Shown: positions 50,057 through 59,926 of the stretch, piece after piece
Layout: each line of letters begins with the position of its first letter
Numbering within the stretch: position 1 is the first letter of the stretch
Position numbers and translations under genes: made by a program
Notes under the pieces: generated by a model
What the model was told of the DNA's origin: nothing
The model's database searches: none
The model's input: the letters and a program-made list of their open reading frames with translations, nothing else
DNA from: Vagococcus intermedius
GTDB taxonomy: Bacteria; Bacillota; Bacilli; Lactobacillales; Vagococcaceae
Direction of reading: 5' to 3'
NCBI RefSeq assembly: GCF_029144185.1
Contig: NZ_CP110232.1
Location: 1,942,164 to 2,006,163, forward strand
DNA: 64,000 bases

Positions 50057-50091
50057 AAAAAACGCCAAGTTAAAATAACTTGGCGTTTTTT
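50055..50091. terminator. Bidirectional terminator
   Basis: AAAAACGCCAAGTTA pairs with TAACTTGGCGTTTTT over a short loop. It serves the convergent GH4 and RpiR genes. Confidence 0.9.
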
Positions 50092-50851
50092 ATATATTTT
50101 TTCTACGACGATATTCTTTTGCAAGGTACTCTAAAATATAAATAACTGGAATTTGCGATGTTACATCACTATCCCCAATTTTTTCAGTTTTAATATAATA
50201 AGGAATATTCACATCAGATAGTTTAGCAATCGTTGAATCCGGACTGTTAGTTATAGAAATAACTTGAGATTTTGCTTCCAAAAATTGATTCAATTGTTGG
50301 ATAATATTTTTAGTTTCACCACCTACAGATAAAACAATAACACATGTATTTTTACCAATACCTTGACCTAAGTGATTTAATGGTTGATTTAATGTATCTG
50401 AAATATTCACCGACATATTCACAAGTGATGAAAAATACATTGCACCATACTCAGCAACTATATTTGATGAACCATACCCTAAAAACCAGACTAACTCTTT
50501 TTCATCCAATATTTTTAAACAATGTTCTATTTTTTCTTTATAAAAATCATCTGGAAAGCGCGTTATAAAATGAGTTAATGACATCGTATCAACACTATAC
50601 TGACCCGCTTTAGCATATTTTTCTAGATTTTCATCTAAATATAAACGTAATTTTATCTTGAATTCTGAAAAACCTTCACAATCAAACTTACGACAAAAGC
50701 GCAAAATAGTAGCAGTACTACAGTGGGTTACTTCTGCTAACTCACGAATACGCATTAATACAACTTTTTCAATATTAGTTGCTACATATTTATATATACC
50801 CATTTCTAAATCGTTAAAGTCTGGTGTATAGTTTAAAAATAACATACTCAC
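50090..50851 (-). CDS. RpiR-family transcriptional regulator
   Basis: 253 residues. N-terminal RpiR HTH (about 1-75): VLMRIRELAEVTHCSTATILRFCRKFDCEGFSEFK. C-terminal SIS domain (about 105-240): VWFLGYGSSNIVAEYGAMYF, VIVLSVGGETKNII, which should sense a phosphorylated sugar. Next to a GH4 enzyme and a PTS permease, it is the likely local regulator of both, perhaps through the dyad at 48602. Confidence 0.9.
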   Translation of the reverse strand: MSMLFLNYTPDFNDLEMGIYKYVATNIEKVVLMRIRELAEVTHCSTATILRFCRKFDCEGFSEFKIKLRLYLDENLEKYAKAGQYSVDTMSLTHFITRFPDDFYKEKIEHCLKILDEKELVWFLGYGSSNIVAEYGAMYFSSLVNMSVNISDTLNQPLNHLGQGIGKNTCVIVLSVGGETKNIIQQLNQFLEAKSQVISITNSPDSTIAKLSDVNIPYYIKTEKIGDSDVTSQIPVIYILEYLAKEYRRRKNI

Positions 50852-50869
50852 TCCACTCCTTTAATCAAG

Positions 50870-51418
50870 CTATCCAATAATTTTCGCACCTATCGCAGTT
50901 TGAAAATGGCGTAGTGCCCATTCATGCCCGATTTGATCAAAACTGGCAACTGCTTTTCGATGAATCACTAATTGATAGCCTAAATTGTAAGCATCAACGG
51001 CTGTATGTAAGACACAAATATCAGTACAAACACCTGTGAGGTGAACTTCTTTAATCCCTCGTTCACGTAAACGTATATCTAAATCCGTCCCACTAAAGGC
51101 AGAATAGTGACGCTTATCTAACCAGTAGACGGTTGCTAAGTTTTTATTTTCTTCATACAACTCAGCTAGACGACCATATAACTGACGACCAGCAGTCCCC
51201 ATCAAATTGTGTGGTGGAAATAAGCTTGTTTCAGGATGATAATGATCTTTTGGATCGTGACCGTCAATTCCAAACACTACATAGTCTCCTTGGGCAATAA
51301 ACTCTTGCGTAATTGCCACCAAGTCTGCCTCGATGGCTTGACCTGGCTGACCTGTTGTTAAAGCTCCTTCTGTTGCTACAAAATCATTCGTATAATCAAT
51401 TGAGATTAATGCTTTCAT
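50870..51418 (-). CDS. pncA: Nicotinamidase (isochorismatase family)
   Basis: 182 residues. Catalytic triad Asp in ISIDYTNDF, Lys in WLDKRHYSAF and Cys in TGVCTDICVLHT. It turns nicotinamide into nicotinate for NAD salvage. The ATG is preceded by GAAGGTTGAAGAAGG. It heads nothing obvious; upstream on the same strand are mtnN and nudF, which also deal with nucleosides and ADP-ribose. Confidence 0.93.
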   Translation of the reverse strand: MKALISIDYTNDFVATEGALTTGQPGQAIEADLVAITQEFIAQGDYVVFGIDGHDPKDHYHPETSLFPPHNLMGTAGRQLYGRLAELYEENKNLATVYWLDKRHYSAFSGTDLDIRLRERGIKEVHLTGVCTDICVLHTAVDAYNLGYQLVIHRKAVASFDQIGHEWALRHFQTAIGAKIIG

Positions 51419-51456
51419 CCTTCTTCAACCTTCTTTCCTTTTATTATTACCTAGGT

Positions 51457-52149
51457 TTAAGCCATTTCACTCACTAAAGCCACAACCATTTCAGCTGATT
51501 TTCGGCCTGCCTCTAAGATAAAATCATCAAAATTAACACTAGCTTCTTCATCACCAACATCACTCATCGCACGTACCACAACAAAAGGTACCTTGTATTG
51601 ATGAGCCACATGCGCAATGGCTGCTCCTTCCATCTCATTGGCTAGAACATCTGGAAAGTAGCTCTTAATCCTCTCAATCTTATCTTGGCTGTTAACAAAT
51701 GTATCGCCTGATACGATTAGACCCGTTTTAACACTCAACTTCTTAGCTTCAGCTGCAGCTTTTGCTTGCCAAACTAATTTAGAATCTGCTTCATAATAAA
51801 GAGGCATTCCTGCCATTTGTCCCATCTCATAGCCAAAAGCTGTCACATCAGCGTCAAAATATGCCAAACGAGTTGACACAACGACATCACCAATCGCTAA
51901 GCCCTCACCAATTCCGCCGGCAGAACCTGTGTTAATCACCGCATCCACCTTGTAGTGACTTATTAATAATGTGGTTGTTAAAGCGGCTAATACTTTCCCA
52001 ATTCCTGATTGAACAGCTACTACTTCTTTACCTGCTAACTTACCAGAAACAAAAGTTGCTCCTGCCTCTGTCCATTCTGTCATTTCTGTCATCTCTTGAC
52101 GTAACAAACGTAATTCCTCTGCCATTGCTCCAATAATTCCAATTTTCAT
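51457..52149 (-). CDS. mtnN: 5'-methylthioadenosine/S-adenosylhomocysteine nucleosidase
   Basis: 230 residues, MTAN family: KIGIIGAMAEELRLL at the start, GSAGGIGEGLAIGDVVVS, VSGDTFV, and NEMEGAAIAHV with the catalytic Glu; the last Asp is in RAMSDVGDEEA. It cleaves MTA and SAH and so feeds the activated methyl cycle and autoinducer-2 precursor supply. It follows the small basic membrane protein by 22 bases. Confidence 0.95.
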   Translation of the reverse strand: MKIGIIGAMAEELRLLRQEMTEMTEWTEAGATFVSGKLAGKEVVAVQSGIGKVLAALTTTLLISHYKVDAVINTGSAGGIGEGLAIGDVVVSTRLAYFDADVTAFGYEMGQMAGMPLYYEADSKLVWQAKAAAEAKKLSVKTGLIVSGDTFVNSQDKIERIKSYFPDVLANEMEGAAIAHVAHQYKVPFVVVRAMSDVGDEEASVNFDDFILEAGRKSAEMVVALVSEMA

Positions 52150-52171
52150 ACTGATGAACTCCTTATTCTTT

Positions 52172-52459
52172 TTATAGGTAAATAATTGCTAAAAAAACGA
52201 GTACTAATAACAATGCCACAATAATAATAGCACGATTTAACAACTGACTACGCTCTTTAACTTTTTTATTTTCTTTAGCACGACTACCTTTGATTTTTTT
52301 TTGTTTCTGACGTTTCTTCTTAAAGGTTTTTTTTATTTTTTTCTCTTTTTGTTGATACTCTTTCTGCAATGCAGCCGTCTTATTTTCCAATTTAGCTTTA
52401 GGTCCTTTTGGGACTTGATGTCTTTTACTACGGGTAGTTGCTGGCTGTTCTTTTGCCAT
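52172..52459 (-). CDS. Small basic protein with C-terminal membrane anchor
   Basis: 95 residues: a very lysine-rich coiled N-terminal part (about 1-70) and one hydrophobic segment at the C-terminus (about 73-95). The ATG is chosen because AGGAGGGG lies 6-8 bases upstream. Similar small proteins occur between nudF and mtnN in related genomes, as I recall, with no known role. It is in the nudF - this gene - mtnN unit. Confidence 0.7.
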   Translation of the reverse strand: MAKEQPATTRSKRHQVPKGPKAKLENKTAALQKEYQQKEKKIKKTFKKKRQKQKKIKGSRAKENKKVKERSQLLNRAIIIVALLLVLVFLAIIYL

Positions 52460-52473
52460 CACTTGACCCCTCC

Positions 52474-53040
52474 TTACTTACTAGTGGCTCTTAATCGAGT
52501 TAATTCCCAATGTTGCACCGCGATAATAGTTTTCGCATCATAAATTTCACCTGCTTTAATGGCTGCTTTGGCCTCTTCTAGAGTTAGATAGACCAATTCA
52601 ATTAACTCATCTTCATCTTGGGGTAGCGGGTTATTAACCTTGGTTAGATTAGTTGCTTCATATAAATATAAAATCTCATTAGCAAAACCTGGCGATGAGG
52701 CAAACTCAGTCAATTCACGCCAATTAGTGGCTTGAAATCCTGTTTCTTCCTCCAATTCACGCTGAGCAGTTGCGAGATGGGAACTGTCTGTTGTCTCAAG
52801 TTTCCCAGCTGGAATTTCCAACATTACTTTTTCTAAAGGCTTACGAAACTGACGAACTAACACTAAGCGCTCATCTTCTGTCAGCGGAACAATTCCTACT
52901 GCTCCTTGATGAAAGACTAACTCACGTGTCCCCATCTCACCTGAAGGTAAACGAACCTCATCCAAAACTACGTCAATGATTTTCCCTTTAAATATAGACT
53001 GACGTGTTAGCGTCACCTCTTCAAAATCAGTGTCTTTCAT
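52474..53040 (-). CDS. nudF: ADP-ribose pyrophosphatase (NUDIX)
   Basis: 188 residues, NUDIX fold. The box reads GKLETTDSSHLATAQRELEEETGF, one residue longer than the usual G-x5-E-x7-REUxEExGU spacing, but the REL-EEE metal ligands are intact. LVLVRQFRKPLEKVMLEIPAG is typical of ADP-ribose hydrolases. Its neighbours (mtnN, pncA) point to nucleotide salvage. Confidence 0.93.
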   Translation of the reverse strand: MKDTDFEEVTLTRQSIFKGKIIDVVLDEVRLPSGEMGTRELVFHQGAVGIVPLTEDERLVLVRQFRKPLEKVMLEIPAGKLETTDSSHLATAQRELEEETGFQATNWRELTEFASSPGFANEILYLYEATNLTKVNNPLPQDEDELIELVYLTLEEAKAAIKAGEIYDAKTIIAVQHWELTRLRATSK

Positions 53041-53242
53041 TGCAGCTCCACTTCTTTCTATTTATAATTGTTTTAATCATACCGTTAACCGAGCCTTATT
53101 TCAATTCTTAATCTAAAGTTTCGTCTTACAGTTTTGTTATAAGTCTTAAAGAATTATAAATCAAACTTCAGACTGATACTATCCCCCTAAAAACTATGAT
53201 AAAATGAACTCAAACAGTCAGACAATGAATGGAGTGAATCAG

Positions 53243-53938
53243 ATGTATTACTTAAAAAAAATCTTAAAAATAATGTTAATCATTTTTGTCACTATCGGAT
53301 TATTAGGCATTCTCTTTGATACGACAATCAGTGGCTTCCCTAAATTCTTACTTATCTTATTGTTCTTACTATTCTTAACACGCCGTCGTCGACGTCAAGC
53401 TATACAAAAGAACAAACATCAGCTACTACCTTCATTGACCGCTGAAAAAATTCATCACTACGAAGAGACAGGCATGAGTGAGCAACAAATTGCCTTTTTC
53501 CGTGAAACCATGGCGCAAACCAAAGATCAAATTGTCCAATTAGAAAAAAATATGCACAGTGCTTCAAAACTAAAAGCCATTGATTTGCGAAATGACACAG
53601 TCAAGGCCGCTAAAGCCATGTTCAAAGAGTTGGTAAAAGAACCTAATAAACTTCACTTAGCTGATCAATTCTTATATACACACTTACCAAATTTGGTAGA
53701 GTTGACTGATAAATATTTGGAAATTGACGCCCACGAGTTAAAAAATAAAAACACCTATGATGCACTCAATAAAAGTGCTCAGGTTATCAACGATATTTCA
53801 GAATTATTAGCTGCTGATTATCAAAAACTTGTGGCTGATGATCTTGATGAATTGGAAGTCGAAATGACGTTAGCACAACGCGCGATTCGTCGACAAAAAG
53901 AGAGCGATACACCTATACCGAATGAAGAGGAGAAATAA
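53243..53938 (+). CDS. XpaC-family membrane-associated protein
   Basis: 231 residues from the ATG with GGAG 8 bases upstream; the longer frame adds 13 residues without a binding site. N-terminal two hydrophobic segments (about 6-40), then a helical, charged domain (about 60-215) matching the XpaC family (5-bromo-4-chloroindolyl phosphate hydrolysis protein). It overlaps nothing but is 3 bases before telA, the usual pair. The biochemical role is not established. Confidence 0.82.
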   Translation: MYYLKKILKIMLIIFVTIGLLGILFDTTISGFPKFLLILLFLLFLTRRRRRQAIQKNKHQLLPSLTAEKIHHYEETGMSEQQIAFFRETMAQTKDQIVQLEKNMHSASKLKAIDLRNDTVKAAKAMFKELVKEPNKLHLADQFLYTHLPNLVELTDKYLEIDAHELKNKNTYDALNKSAQVINDISELLAADYQKLVADDLDELEVEMTLAQRAIRRQKESDTPIPNEEEK

Positions 53939-53941
53939 GTT

Positions 53942-55138
53942 ATGAATGAGTCATTAAACACACAACCACAGACAACTGATGTAACTAATACATTGGATGA
54001 TTTATTAAGTAATCCCTTTGGGGATGCTACAAGTGCACCTGTTTCTGTCGAACAAACGACACTACACTCTACGGAAGAAGCCCAACCAGCCAAATTAATT
54101 GATCGTTTACCCGCTGAACGTCAAAAGCAAGCTCGAGAACTTGCTTCACAAATTAATGTCAATGATTCGCAAGCTGTCCTAAGTTACGGAGCTGCTGCTC
54201 AACAAAAATTAGGTGAGTTTTCTCATTCAATGTTAGCCCATGTTCAAAACCAAGATGTCGGGCCTGTTGGGGATTCTTTAAATGAACTGATGTATCGCCT
54301 CAATGAAGCAAGTCCTTCTGAACTACAAGCTGAAGAAAAAAGTGTCTTCAAACGCATGTTTGGTAAAGTGAAGGAGTCCATCTATGAAGTCACTGCTAAG
54401 TATCAAAAAATTGGTGCACAAATTGATAAGATTGCTGTTAAACTTGATAAAGAAAAAAATGGTCTCTTAAGTGATAATGTGATGTTGGAACAACTTTACC
54501 ATAAGAATAAAGATTATTTTGATGCCCTAAATATTTATATTGCTGCTGGTGAAGTCAAAATGGAGGAGTTGCGCAACGAGCTTATTCCTCAAGCAGTTCA
54601 ACATGCAGAACAGACCGGTGATCAGATGGATGTCCAAATTGTCAATGACTTAAATCAATTTTTAGACCGTTTAGACAAACGAACTTATGATTTAAATCTA
54701 GCACGTCAAATTACAATTCAACAGGCACCACAAATTCGCTTGATTCAAAATACAAATCAAGCACTCGCAGAAAAAATTCAAGCATCTATCAATACCTCTA
54801 TTCCATTATGGAAAAATCAAGTGGCAATTGCTTTAACCTTATTGCGCCAAAAAGATGCTGTCACAGCTCAACGTCAAGTTTCAGAAACAACTAACGATTT
54901 ACTTAAAAAGAATTCAGAAATGTTAAAAATTTCAGCTATTGAGACGGCTGAAGAAAATGAACGTGGCTTTGTTGACATTGAAACTTTACAACAGACTCAA
55001 AATGACTTAGTCGAAACAATCCAAGAAACCTTACGTATTCAAAAAGAAGGTAAAGAAAAACGTCGGGCTGCTGAAATTGAGTTGGCATCAATGGAAAATG
55101 AATTAAAACATAAATTACTTGATCTATCTAACCAATAA
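53942..55138 (+). CDS. TelA/KlaA toxic-anion-resistance family protein
   Basis: 398 residues, TelA family: [77 protein letters not shown]. It is helical and cytoplasmic. Members are linked with tellurite, bacteriocin and antibiotic tolerance in Firmicutes, but the mechanism is unknown. It forms a unit with the XpaC-like gene. Confidence 0.93.
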   Translation: MNESLNTQPQTTDVTNTLDDLLSNPFGDATSAPVSVEQTTLHSTEEAQPAKLIDRLPAERQKQARELASQINVNDSQAVLSYGAAAQQKLGEFSHSMLAHVQNQDVGPVGDSLNELMYRLNEASPSELQAEEKSVFKRMFGKVKESIYEVTAKYQKIGAQIDKIAVKLDKEKNGLLSDNVMLEQLYHKNKDYFDALNIYIAAGEVKMEELRNELIPQAVQHAEQTGDQMDVQIVNDLNQFLDRLDKRTYDLNLARQITIQQAPQIRLIQNTNQALAEKIQASINTSIPLWKNQVAIALTLLRQKDAVTAQRQVSETTNDLLKKNSEMLKISAIETAEENERGFVDIETLQQTQNDLVETIQETLRIQKEGKEKRRAAEIELASMENELKHKLLDLSNQ

Positions 55139-55176
55139 AATAAAACAGTGCCAATAAATGGCACTGTTTTATTTTT
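55138..55176. terminator. Bidirectional terminator
   Basis: AAAACAGTGCCA and TGGCACTGTTTT pair over a 5-base loop between convergent telA and the AraC gene. Confidence 0.92.
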
Positions 55177-56383
55177 TATAACGGTAATCACTAGGCAACA
55201 CACCATATACTTTTTTAAAATGACAACGAAATTGTTTAGGATCTTGATAACCAACTGACTCCCCGATATCAGAAATAGAACGTTCTGTCCCTAACAGTAA
55301 CCCTCTTCCCACACTGACTCGGATCCTAATCAATAACTCTTGTGGAGATAACTGAAAGCCCTTTTGAATATGTTGGTTGAATTGACGTGGTGTTAAGTTT
55401 AATCCTTTTGTCACCTCACTCATTAATAAGGGGTGTTGATAATTAGTATAGAGTACCATAAAAGCATCATAAGCATCGTCGCTTAATGTCAGCTCTTGTG
55501 ACGGGAAATTTTCTTTACGATAACACGCAGGGGTCATCCCATGCTCTTTTTTAAAAGAATCATAGAAATAAGCAGCCGAACCAAATCCAACAATTCTACC
55601 AATTTGATTGATAGAAAGCCCGCCAAATTCTAATAAAGCAGTGGCGTTAATCAACCTTACATTACGCAGATTTTCACCAAAATTTTTGCCAGTTAATTGT
55701 TTTAAGTGAGATACAACCTCAGTGGGAGTTAAGTCAAATGTCTTAGCTATTTTTTTAGGTGTGAGATTTTGCTGGTGATGCTGATGAAGATATTCCAATA
55801 AAATGCCCCCTAAATCGGTGGACGTCTGTCTCGTGGACTCCTGTTTATTTCCCGTTAAAAATAGATAAATTAATGTTGAGATCGAAGCCACTAAAAATAA
55901 TTCATCTGCCCATTGTAAATAAGACTCTCTCGCTACTGTCAATTTTTTCATCACATAAGCGGCTTCAACTTGTTCACTTTCATGAAGCTTAACACAAGGT
56001 ATCTGATATTCTAATTCATCCATCGCTCGTTGATAGGCTTTTTTACTAGTATTGCTTAATAGCAACAAACCAATGGAAAGACGACACTCATAAATAAAAC
56101 AAGGGGCTTCTAAGGCTTGCCACTGATGAATATGATACGACATCAATAATAATAACTGTCCTTCTGATACTTCCTGATAACGTCCATTAATCCACAGACC
56201 TGCTGTGCCTTTCAAAATATAAACAATGGTGACATTATTAAACGTCTGAGCACCTGTCGTTTTCACTTCTCTATAAACTGTTTTGACTTCATCTACCTTA
56301 AGATTATCTCGAACATAATCAACTGCTGTATAGGGATAAGATTTTACTTGTTTTTTGATCTCCTTCACACCACCTTTTATCAT
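55169..56383 (-). CDS. AraC-family regulator with two HTH modules
   Basis: 404 residues. An N-terminal cupin-type sensor region (about 1-110) is followed by an AraC HTH_18 domain (about 200-295: SINQIGRIVGFGSAAYFYDSFKKEHGMTPACYR). A second AraC-like HTH (about 310-403: SISDIGESVGYQDPKQFRCHFKKVYGVLPSDYR) makes the C-terminus. Most AraC proteins have just one such domain. It is divergent from an NAD-dependent epimerase-like gene, which it may control. Effector unknown. Confidence 0.88.
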   Translation of the reverse strand: MIKGGVKEIKKQVKSYPYTAVDYVRDNLKVDEVKTVYREVKTTGAQTFNNVTIVYILKGTAGLWINGRYQEVSEGQLLLLMSYHIHQWQALEAPCFIYECRLSIGLLLLSNTSKKAYQRAMDELEYQIPCVKLHESEQVEAAYVMKKLTVARESYLQWADELFLVASISTLIYLFLTGNKQESTRQTSTDLGGILLEYLHQHHQQNLTPKKIAKTFDLTPTEVVSHLKQLTGKNFGENLRNVRLINATALLEFGGLSINQIGRIVGFGSAAYFYDSFKKEHGMTPACYRKENFPSQELTLSDDAYDAFMVLYTNYQHPLLMSEVTKGLNLTPRQFNQHIQKGFQLSPQELLIRIRVSVGRGLLLGTERSISDIGESVGYQDPKQFRCHFKKVYGVLPSDYRYKK

Positions 56384-56494
56384 AAGTATACCTTATCTAA
56401 AAATAAAAACTGAGTGCTTTTGTCTAAAAACCCCCTTTGTTTTTTAAGGTTAACCCGTTATCATGTGAATATAATCACAAAAGGAGTGTTTCTC

Positions 56495-57463
56495 ATGAAA
56501 AAAATTTTTATCTTAGGCGGTACGGGGTTCTTAGGTTACTATACGTTACAAGAGTGTTTGGCCACTGGCTACAGTGTTAAAACAATGGCTCTACCACCTA
56601 TGCCAAAAGACGATTTATTACCAGATGAGGTCGAATGTACCCTAGGCAATTTCTTTGAACTATCTGACTCTGATATAATCGACCATCTCTCTGATTGTTA
56701 TGGGGTGATTTATGCAGCCGGAGCAGATGAACGAACTATTCCTCAAAAGCCAGCCTTTAAATTCTTTTATGAGGCCAATGTCTTACCTACACAACGTTTA
56801 GCTCGTTTAGCAAAACAGGCCGGTGTTGAAAAATTTATTATTTTCGGATCTTATTTTGCTGAGTTTGCTGAACGTTTGCCTGATTATCACCTAGAGCAAC
56901 AGGCCTATCCCGGAACGCGTCTTTTGCAAGAGCAGGTAGCTTTTTGTGAAGGTGAAGGCAGTATGGCTGTCATGAGTTTGCGCCTGCCTTATATTTTTGG
57001 TACAATGCCAGGTCGAACGCCCCTGTGGAAAATGTTTACTGACCAAATCAAAGACCAACCGGTTTTTCCAGCGTTAAAAGGTGGAACTGCCATGGTCACA
57101 GCTCATCAAGTCGCCCAGGCTGCTGTTGGTGCCCTAGAAAAGGGCAGTCATCGGGAAACCTATGCTATTTGTGGACATAATATGTCTTATAAAGAATTTT
57201 ATGAGATGATGGTCGACGCATTAGGTCAAACTGACTACACGACAATTCCAGTGGTAGCTTATGAGTCAATGGTCGACACTTATCGCGCCATAGATGAGGA
57301 AGCAGAAAAAAACAACTTGGAACATGGTATTAAGATTGAAGTGAGCACCAAGCTTCAAACTGAAAATTTATACCTTGATCCTGATGATACCATGACTTTA
57401 TTAGGCTATCAAAAAGAAGACCTGATTACTTCTATTAAAGAAACCTTAACTGCTTGTCTTTAA
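56495..57463 (+). CDS. NAD-dependent epimerase/dehydratase family protein
   Basis: 322 residues from the ATG with AAAGGAG 8 bases upstream; the longer frame is not supported. Extended SDR fold with the NAD-binding IFILGGTGFLGYYT. The usual YxxxK is not obvious, so it may be an atypical member of the extended SDR group. It is divergent from the two-HTH AraC regulator. Substrate unknown. Confidence 0.85.
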   Translation: MKKIFILGGTGFLGYYTLQECLATGYSVKTMALPPMPKDDLLPDEVECTLGNFFELSDSDIIDHLSDCYGVIYAAGADERTIPQKPAFKFFYEANVLPTQRLARLAKQAGVEKFIIFGSYFAEFAERLPDYHLEQQAYPGTRLLQEQVAFCEGEGSMAVMSLRLPYIFGTMPGRTPLWKMFTDQIKDQPVFPALKGGTAMVTAHQVAQAAVGALEKGSHRETYAICGHNMSYKEFYEMMVDALGQTDYTTIPVVAYESMVDTYRAIDEEAEKNNLEHGIKIEVSTKLQTENLYLDPDDTMTLLGYQKEDLITSIKETLTACL

Positions 57464-57497
57464 CAAAAAAAGTGCCGTAAAACGGCACTTTTTTTAT
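57464..57497. terminator. Bidirectional terminator
   Basis: AAAAAAAGTGCCGT and ACGGCACTTTTTTT form a near-perfect stem between the convergent epimerase and gshF genes. Confidence 0.92.
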
Positions 57498-57503
57498 TTC
57501 TAT

Positions 57504-59795
57504 TTAATTATTAAATAGAATCTCAGGGTATAATAATTTCAGAACATCTTGGGTTAAACGACGTCCTTTTCCAGCAAAAGGATAGACATGCATATGCATT
57601 GCTGGGTTAAAATTAGCTTCAATAATACCATAATCCTGACTCCCGCTTGTTGCTACTTTTTTGTAATCTGGAATAATCAAATCAATTCCACTAATCTTAG
57701 CTCCCATTGCCTCAACTGCTTGAATGGCAATCTCTTTGTAGCATTCTGGCATCTCATCAGTCATATCAATTGAGTCACCGCCAGTACTAACATTAGAATT
57801 TTCTCTCAAATAAACAATCTGATCTTTTTCCAAAATCGTTTCTGCTGAAACGCCTTGTTCTTGAAGCATTAATTTTTCGATGTCCCCTAATTCAATCAAT
57901 TGTAAAGGGGCACGATGATTAGTGCCGCGTAATGGATCTTGATTTTTCTTTGCTACCAACTCAGCAACGGAGTGTTCGCCATCCCCACAGACATTGGCTG
58001 GAACTCGTAACATGATTGCTCTAACTTTGCCATCAATCACAAAGAAACGATATTCAGTCCCTGAAACGAATTCTTCAACTAAAATAGCACTATCTTCTGA
58101 AAATGCAATTCGAATTGCTTCTTCATAAGCTGCTTGTGAAGCCCCCTCTTTAAAGATTGAAATACCTAGACCATAGTTAGTTGATTTTGGTTTTACAACA
58201 ATACCTTTTCCCATAAAATAACCATAGTTAGCAAGTGCCTCTTTTTTTGAATCAAATTCCTTTCCTTGTGGTACATTAAAACCGGCTTGGGCTAACACTT
58301 TTTTAGTCACCGTTTTATTTTCCATCATCAAAGGAACAACGTAACTATCGCGACTAGTCATATTTGCTTTTTTCACATATTCAACTTGACCACGATACGT
58401 CAATTTTAAAAATTGATCTTGACGATCTAAAACCTCAACTGCTACCCCTTTTTGAATCGCATCAAACATTAATAATTGAGTTGACAGTTCCATATCTGTA
58501 AACCCTGCTAACTGATAGGGACGAGTATAAGCTTGCTCATGATAGCTTTTCCCTAAAGAAACTGCTAAATCATGCTGAGAAATCCCTTCATTAACTTCCG
58601 TTATAATTCGACCTGCTAACGTTTTTTCAGGTGAATCAAATAGTGTTTGACAACAGGCAACTAAACTTACTAACTTATCTGGTGCACCAATTTGATTGAC
58701 CATTTCTGCCATACCAGATAGGAGTTGTTCTCCTTCAACTGCTAGACTGGTTTGTGTTAAAGGATGCTCTAACGCGACCAAATCATTTAATTTTTCGCCC
58801 ATTTTTAGCATATCATCAGCATCTTCAGCAGGTTCATCCATCCATAACATATACATCAAGAATAGATGAAGGACATCAATCTGCTCTTCCGTAATTCCGT
58901 AAGGCGCATAGGGATTATTATCAATATTACGAACCTCAATATAATTCACACCCTTAGCAGCCAAGTCTGCTGCATTTTTCCCACCACGTAAGCGGACCGC
59001 TGAATAAAATTCTTTCTCTTCCGAGATTTTACCGCTGTTCACTAATTCCTCAATACTTGTAACATAGTCTTCAATCGAGCGGTACGATACAAAGACCGAC
59101 TCATCATTTGTATAACCATAATGGCTATTGCGGATACTTCTAACTGGTACGTTTGGCATTCCTTTTTTACACCCAGTAAAATAACCTTCCTCGGGTAAAG
59201 GAGCCGCACCAATTAAATAAGTCACCATCCAACGATAACGTAAATAATTTCGTGCTACTTTTAAATAAGCAGCTGTTTTAAACTCTTTAAACAGTTCATA
59301 TTCGTCTTGTTCAGCAAATAATTTTTCTAAAAATTCAACTGAAAATTCAAAATTGTAGTGAATCCCACTAACCATCTGCTTACGTTTACCATAAGTTGCT
59401 GCTAGTTGTTCACGATAAGCCACATCTTTCGGATTTGCTAGTTTTGCAATTTTAATATCACGATCATCTTCCGGTAATTTAGGAGGCATACTCATTGGCC
59501 ATAACATTTCATCTTCTGGCATTGAGCGTAACACAACCTCATGGATCGCTGCCAGCTCTTCTAGTACTTCTTTACCTGAATTAGCAACAGCTGTGATAAT
59601 TTCAACTTGCGTTTCACTAAAATCTGTTTGAATTGAAGGGTGAAAATTACGACAACCAAATATCTTAGGATGATCGGTTGTCGCCAGAGTACCATCTAAT
59701 GTTACCCGTTGACTTTCTTTTTCTAACCCTATTTTTACTTCTTTAAATAAAGAATGATAACTAATCTTACTAATAATATTTTGTAACGACTTCAT
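57504..59795 (-). CDS. gshF: Bifunctional glutathione synthetase GshF
   Basis: 763 residues, the usual length for GshAB/GshF. The N-terminal part (about 1-470) is gamma-glutamate-cysteine ligase (FKEVKIGLEKESQRV, SETQVEIITA, NFEFSVEFL). The C-terminal part (about 480-763) is an ATP-grasp glutathione synthetase-like domain (GIVVKPKSTNYGLGI, EEFVSGTEYRFFVIDGKV, IIEANFNPAMHMHVYP). The ATG at 59795 is used because GAGGTG is 9 bases before it, rather than the GTG in that site. It makes glutathione from Glu, Cys and Gly in one protein. Confidence 0.95.
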   Translation of the reverse strand: MKSLQNIISKISYHSLFKEVKIGLEKESQRVTLDGTLATTDHPKIFGCRNFHPSIQTDFSETQVEIITAVANSGKEVLEELAAIHEVVLRSMPEDEMLWPMSMPPKLPEDDRDIKIAKLANPKDVAYREQLAATYGKRKQMVSGIHYNFEFSVEFLEKLFAEQDEYELFKEFKTAAYLKVARNYLRYRWMVTYLIGAAPLPEEGYFTGCKKGMPNVPVRSIRNSHYGYTNDESVFVSYRSIEDYVTSIEELVNSGKISEEKEFYSAVRLRGGKNAADLAAKGVNYIEVRNIDNNPYAPYGITEEQIDVLHLFLMYMLWMDEPAEDADDMLKMGEKLNDLVALEHPLTQTSLAVEGEQLLSGMAEMVNQIGAPDKLVSLVACCQTLFDSPEKTLAGRIITEVNEGISQHDLAVSLGKSYHEQAYTRPYQLAGFTDMELSTQLLMFDAIQKGVAVEVLDRQDQFLKLTYRGQVEYVKKANMTSRDSYVVPLMMENKTVTKKVLAQAGFNVPQGKEFDSKKEALANYGYFMGKGIVVKPKSTNYGLGISIFKEGASQAAYEEAIRIAFSEDSAILVEEFVSGTEYRFFVIDGKVRAIMLRVPANVCGDGEHSVAELVAKKNQDPLRGTNHRAPLQLIELGDIEKLMLQEQGVSAETILEKDQIVYLRENSNVSTGGDSIDMTDEMPECYKEIAIQAVEAMGAKISGIDLIIPDYKKVATSGSQDYGIIEANFNPAMHMHVYPFAGKGRRLTQDVLKLLYPEILFNN

Positions 59796-59880
59796 TTGGG
59801 AGGTCACCTCATCTTTGATTGTTCTTATTAAAAGTAAATTATATCACTCTATTTCATAAAATGCTTTAATTTGAACCAGA

Positions 59881-59926
59881 CTAAAAAACAAGGTCGTGAG
59901 TCTTAAGACTCGCGACCTTGTTTTTT
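59881..59926 (-). terminator. Terminator after ftsY
   Basis: AAAACAAGGTCG, GAGTC, TTAA, GACTC, CGACCTTGTTTT form a long stem with a 4-base loop, ending at the ftsY stop. Confidence 0.92.
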
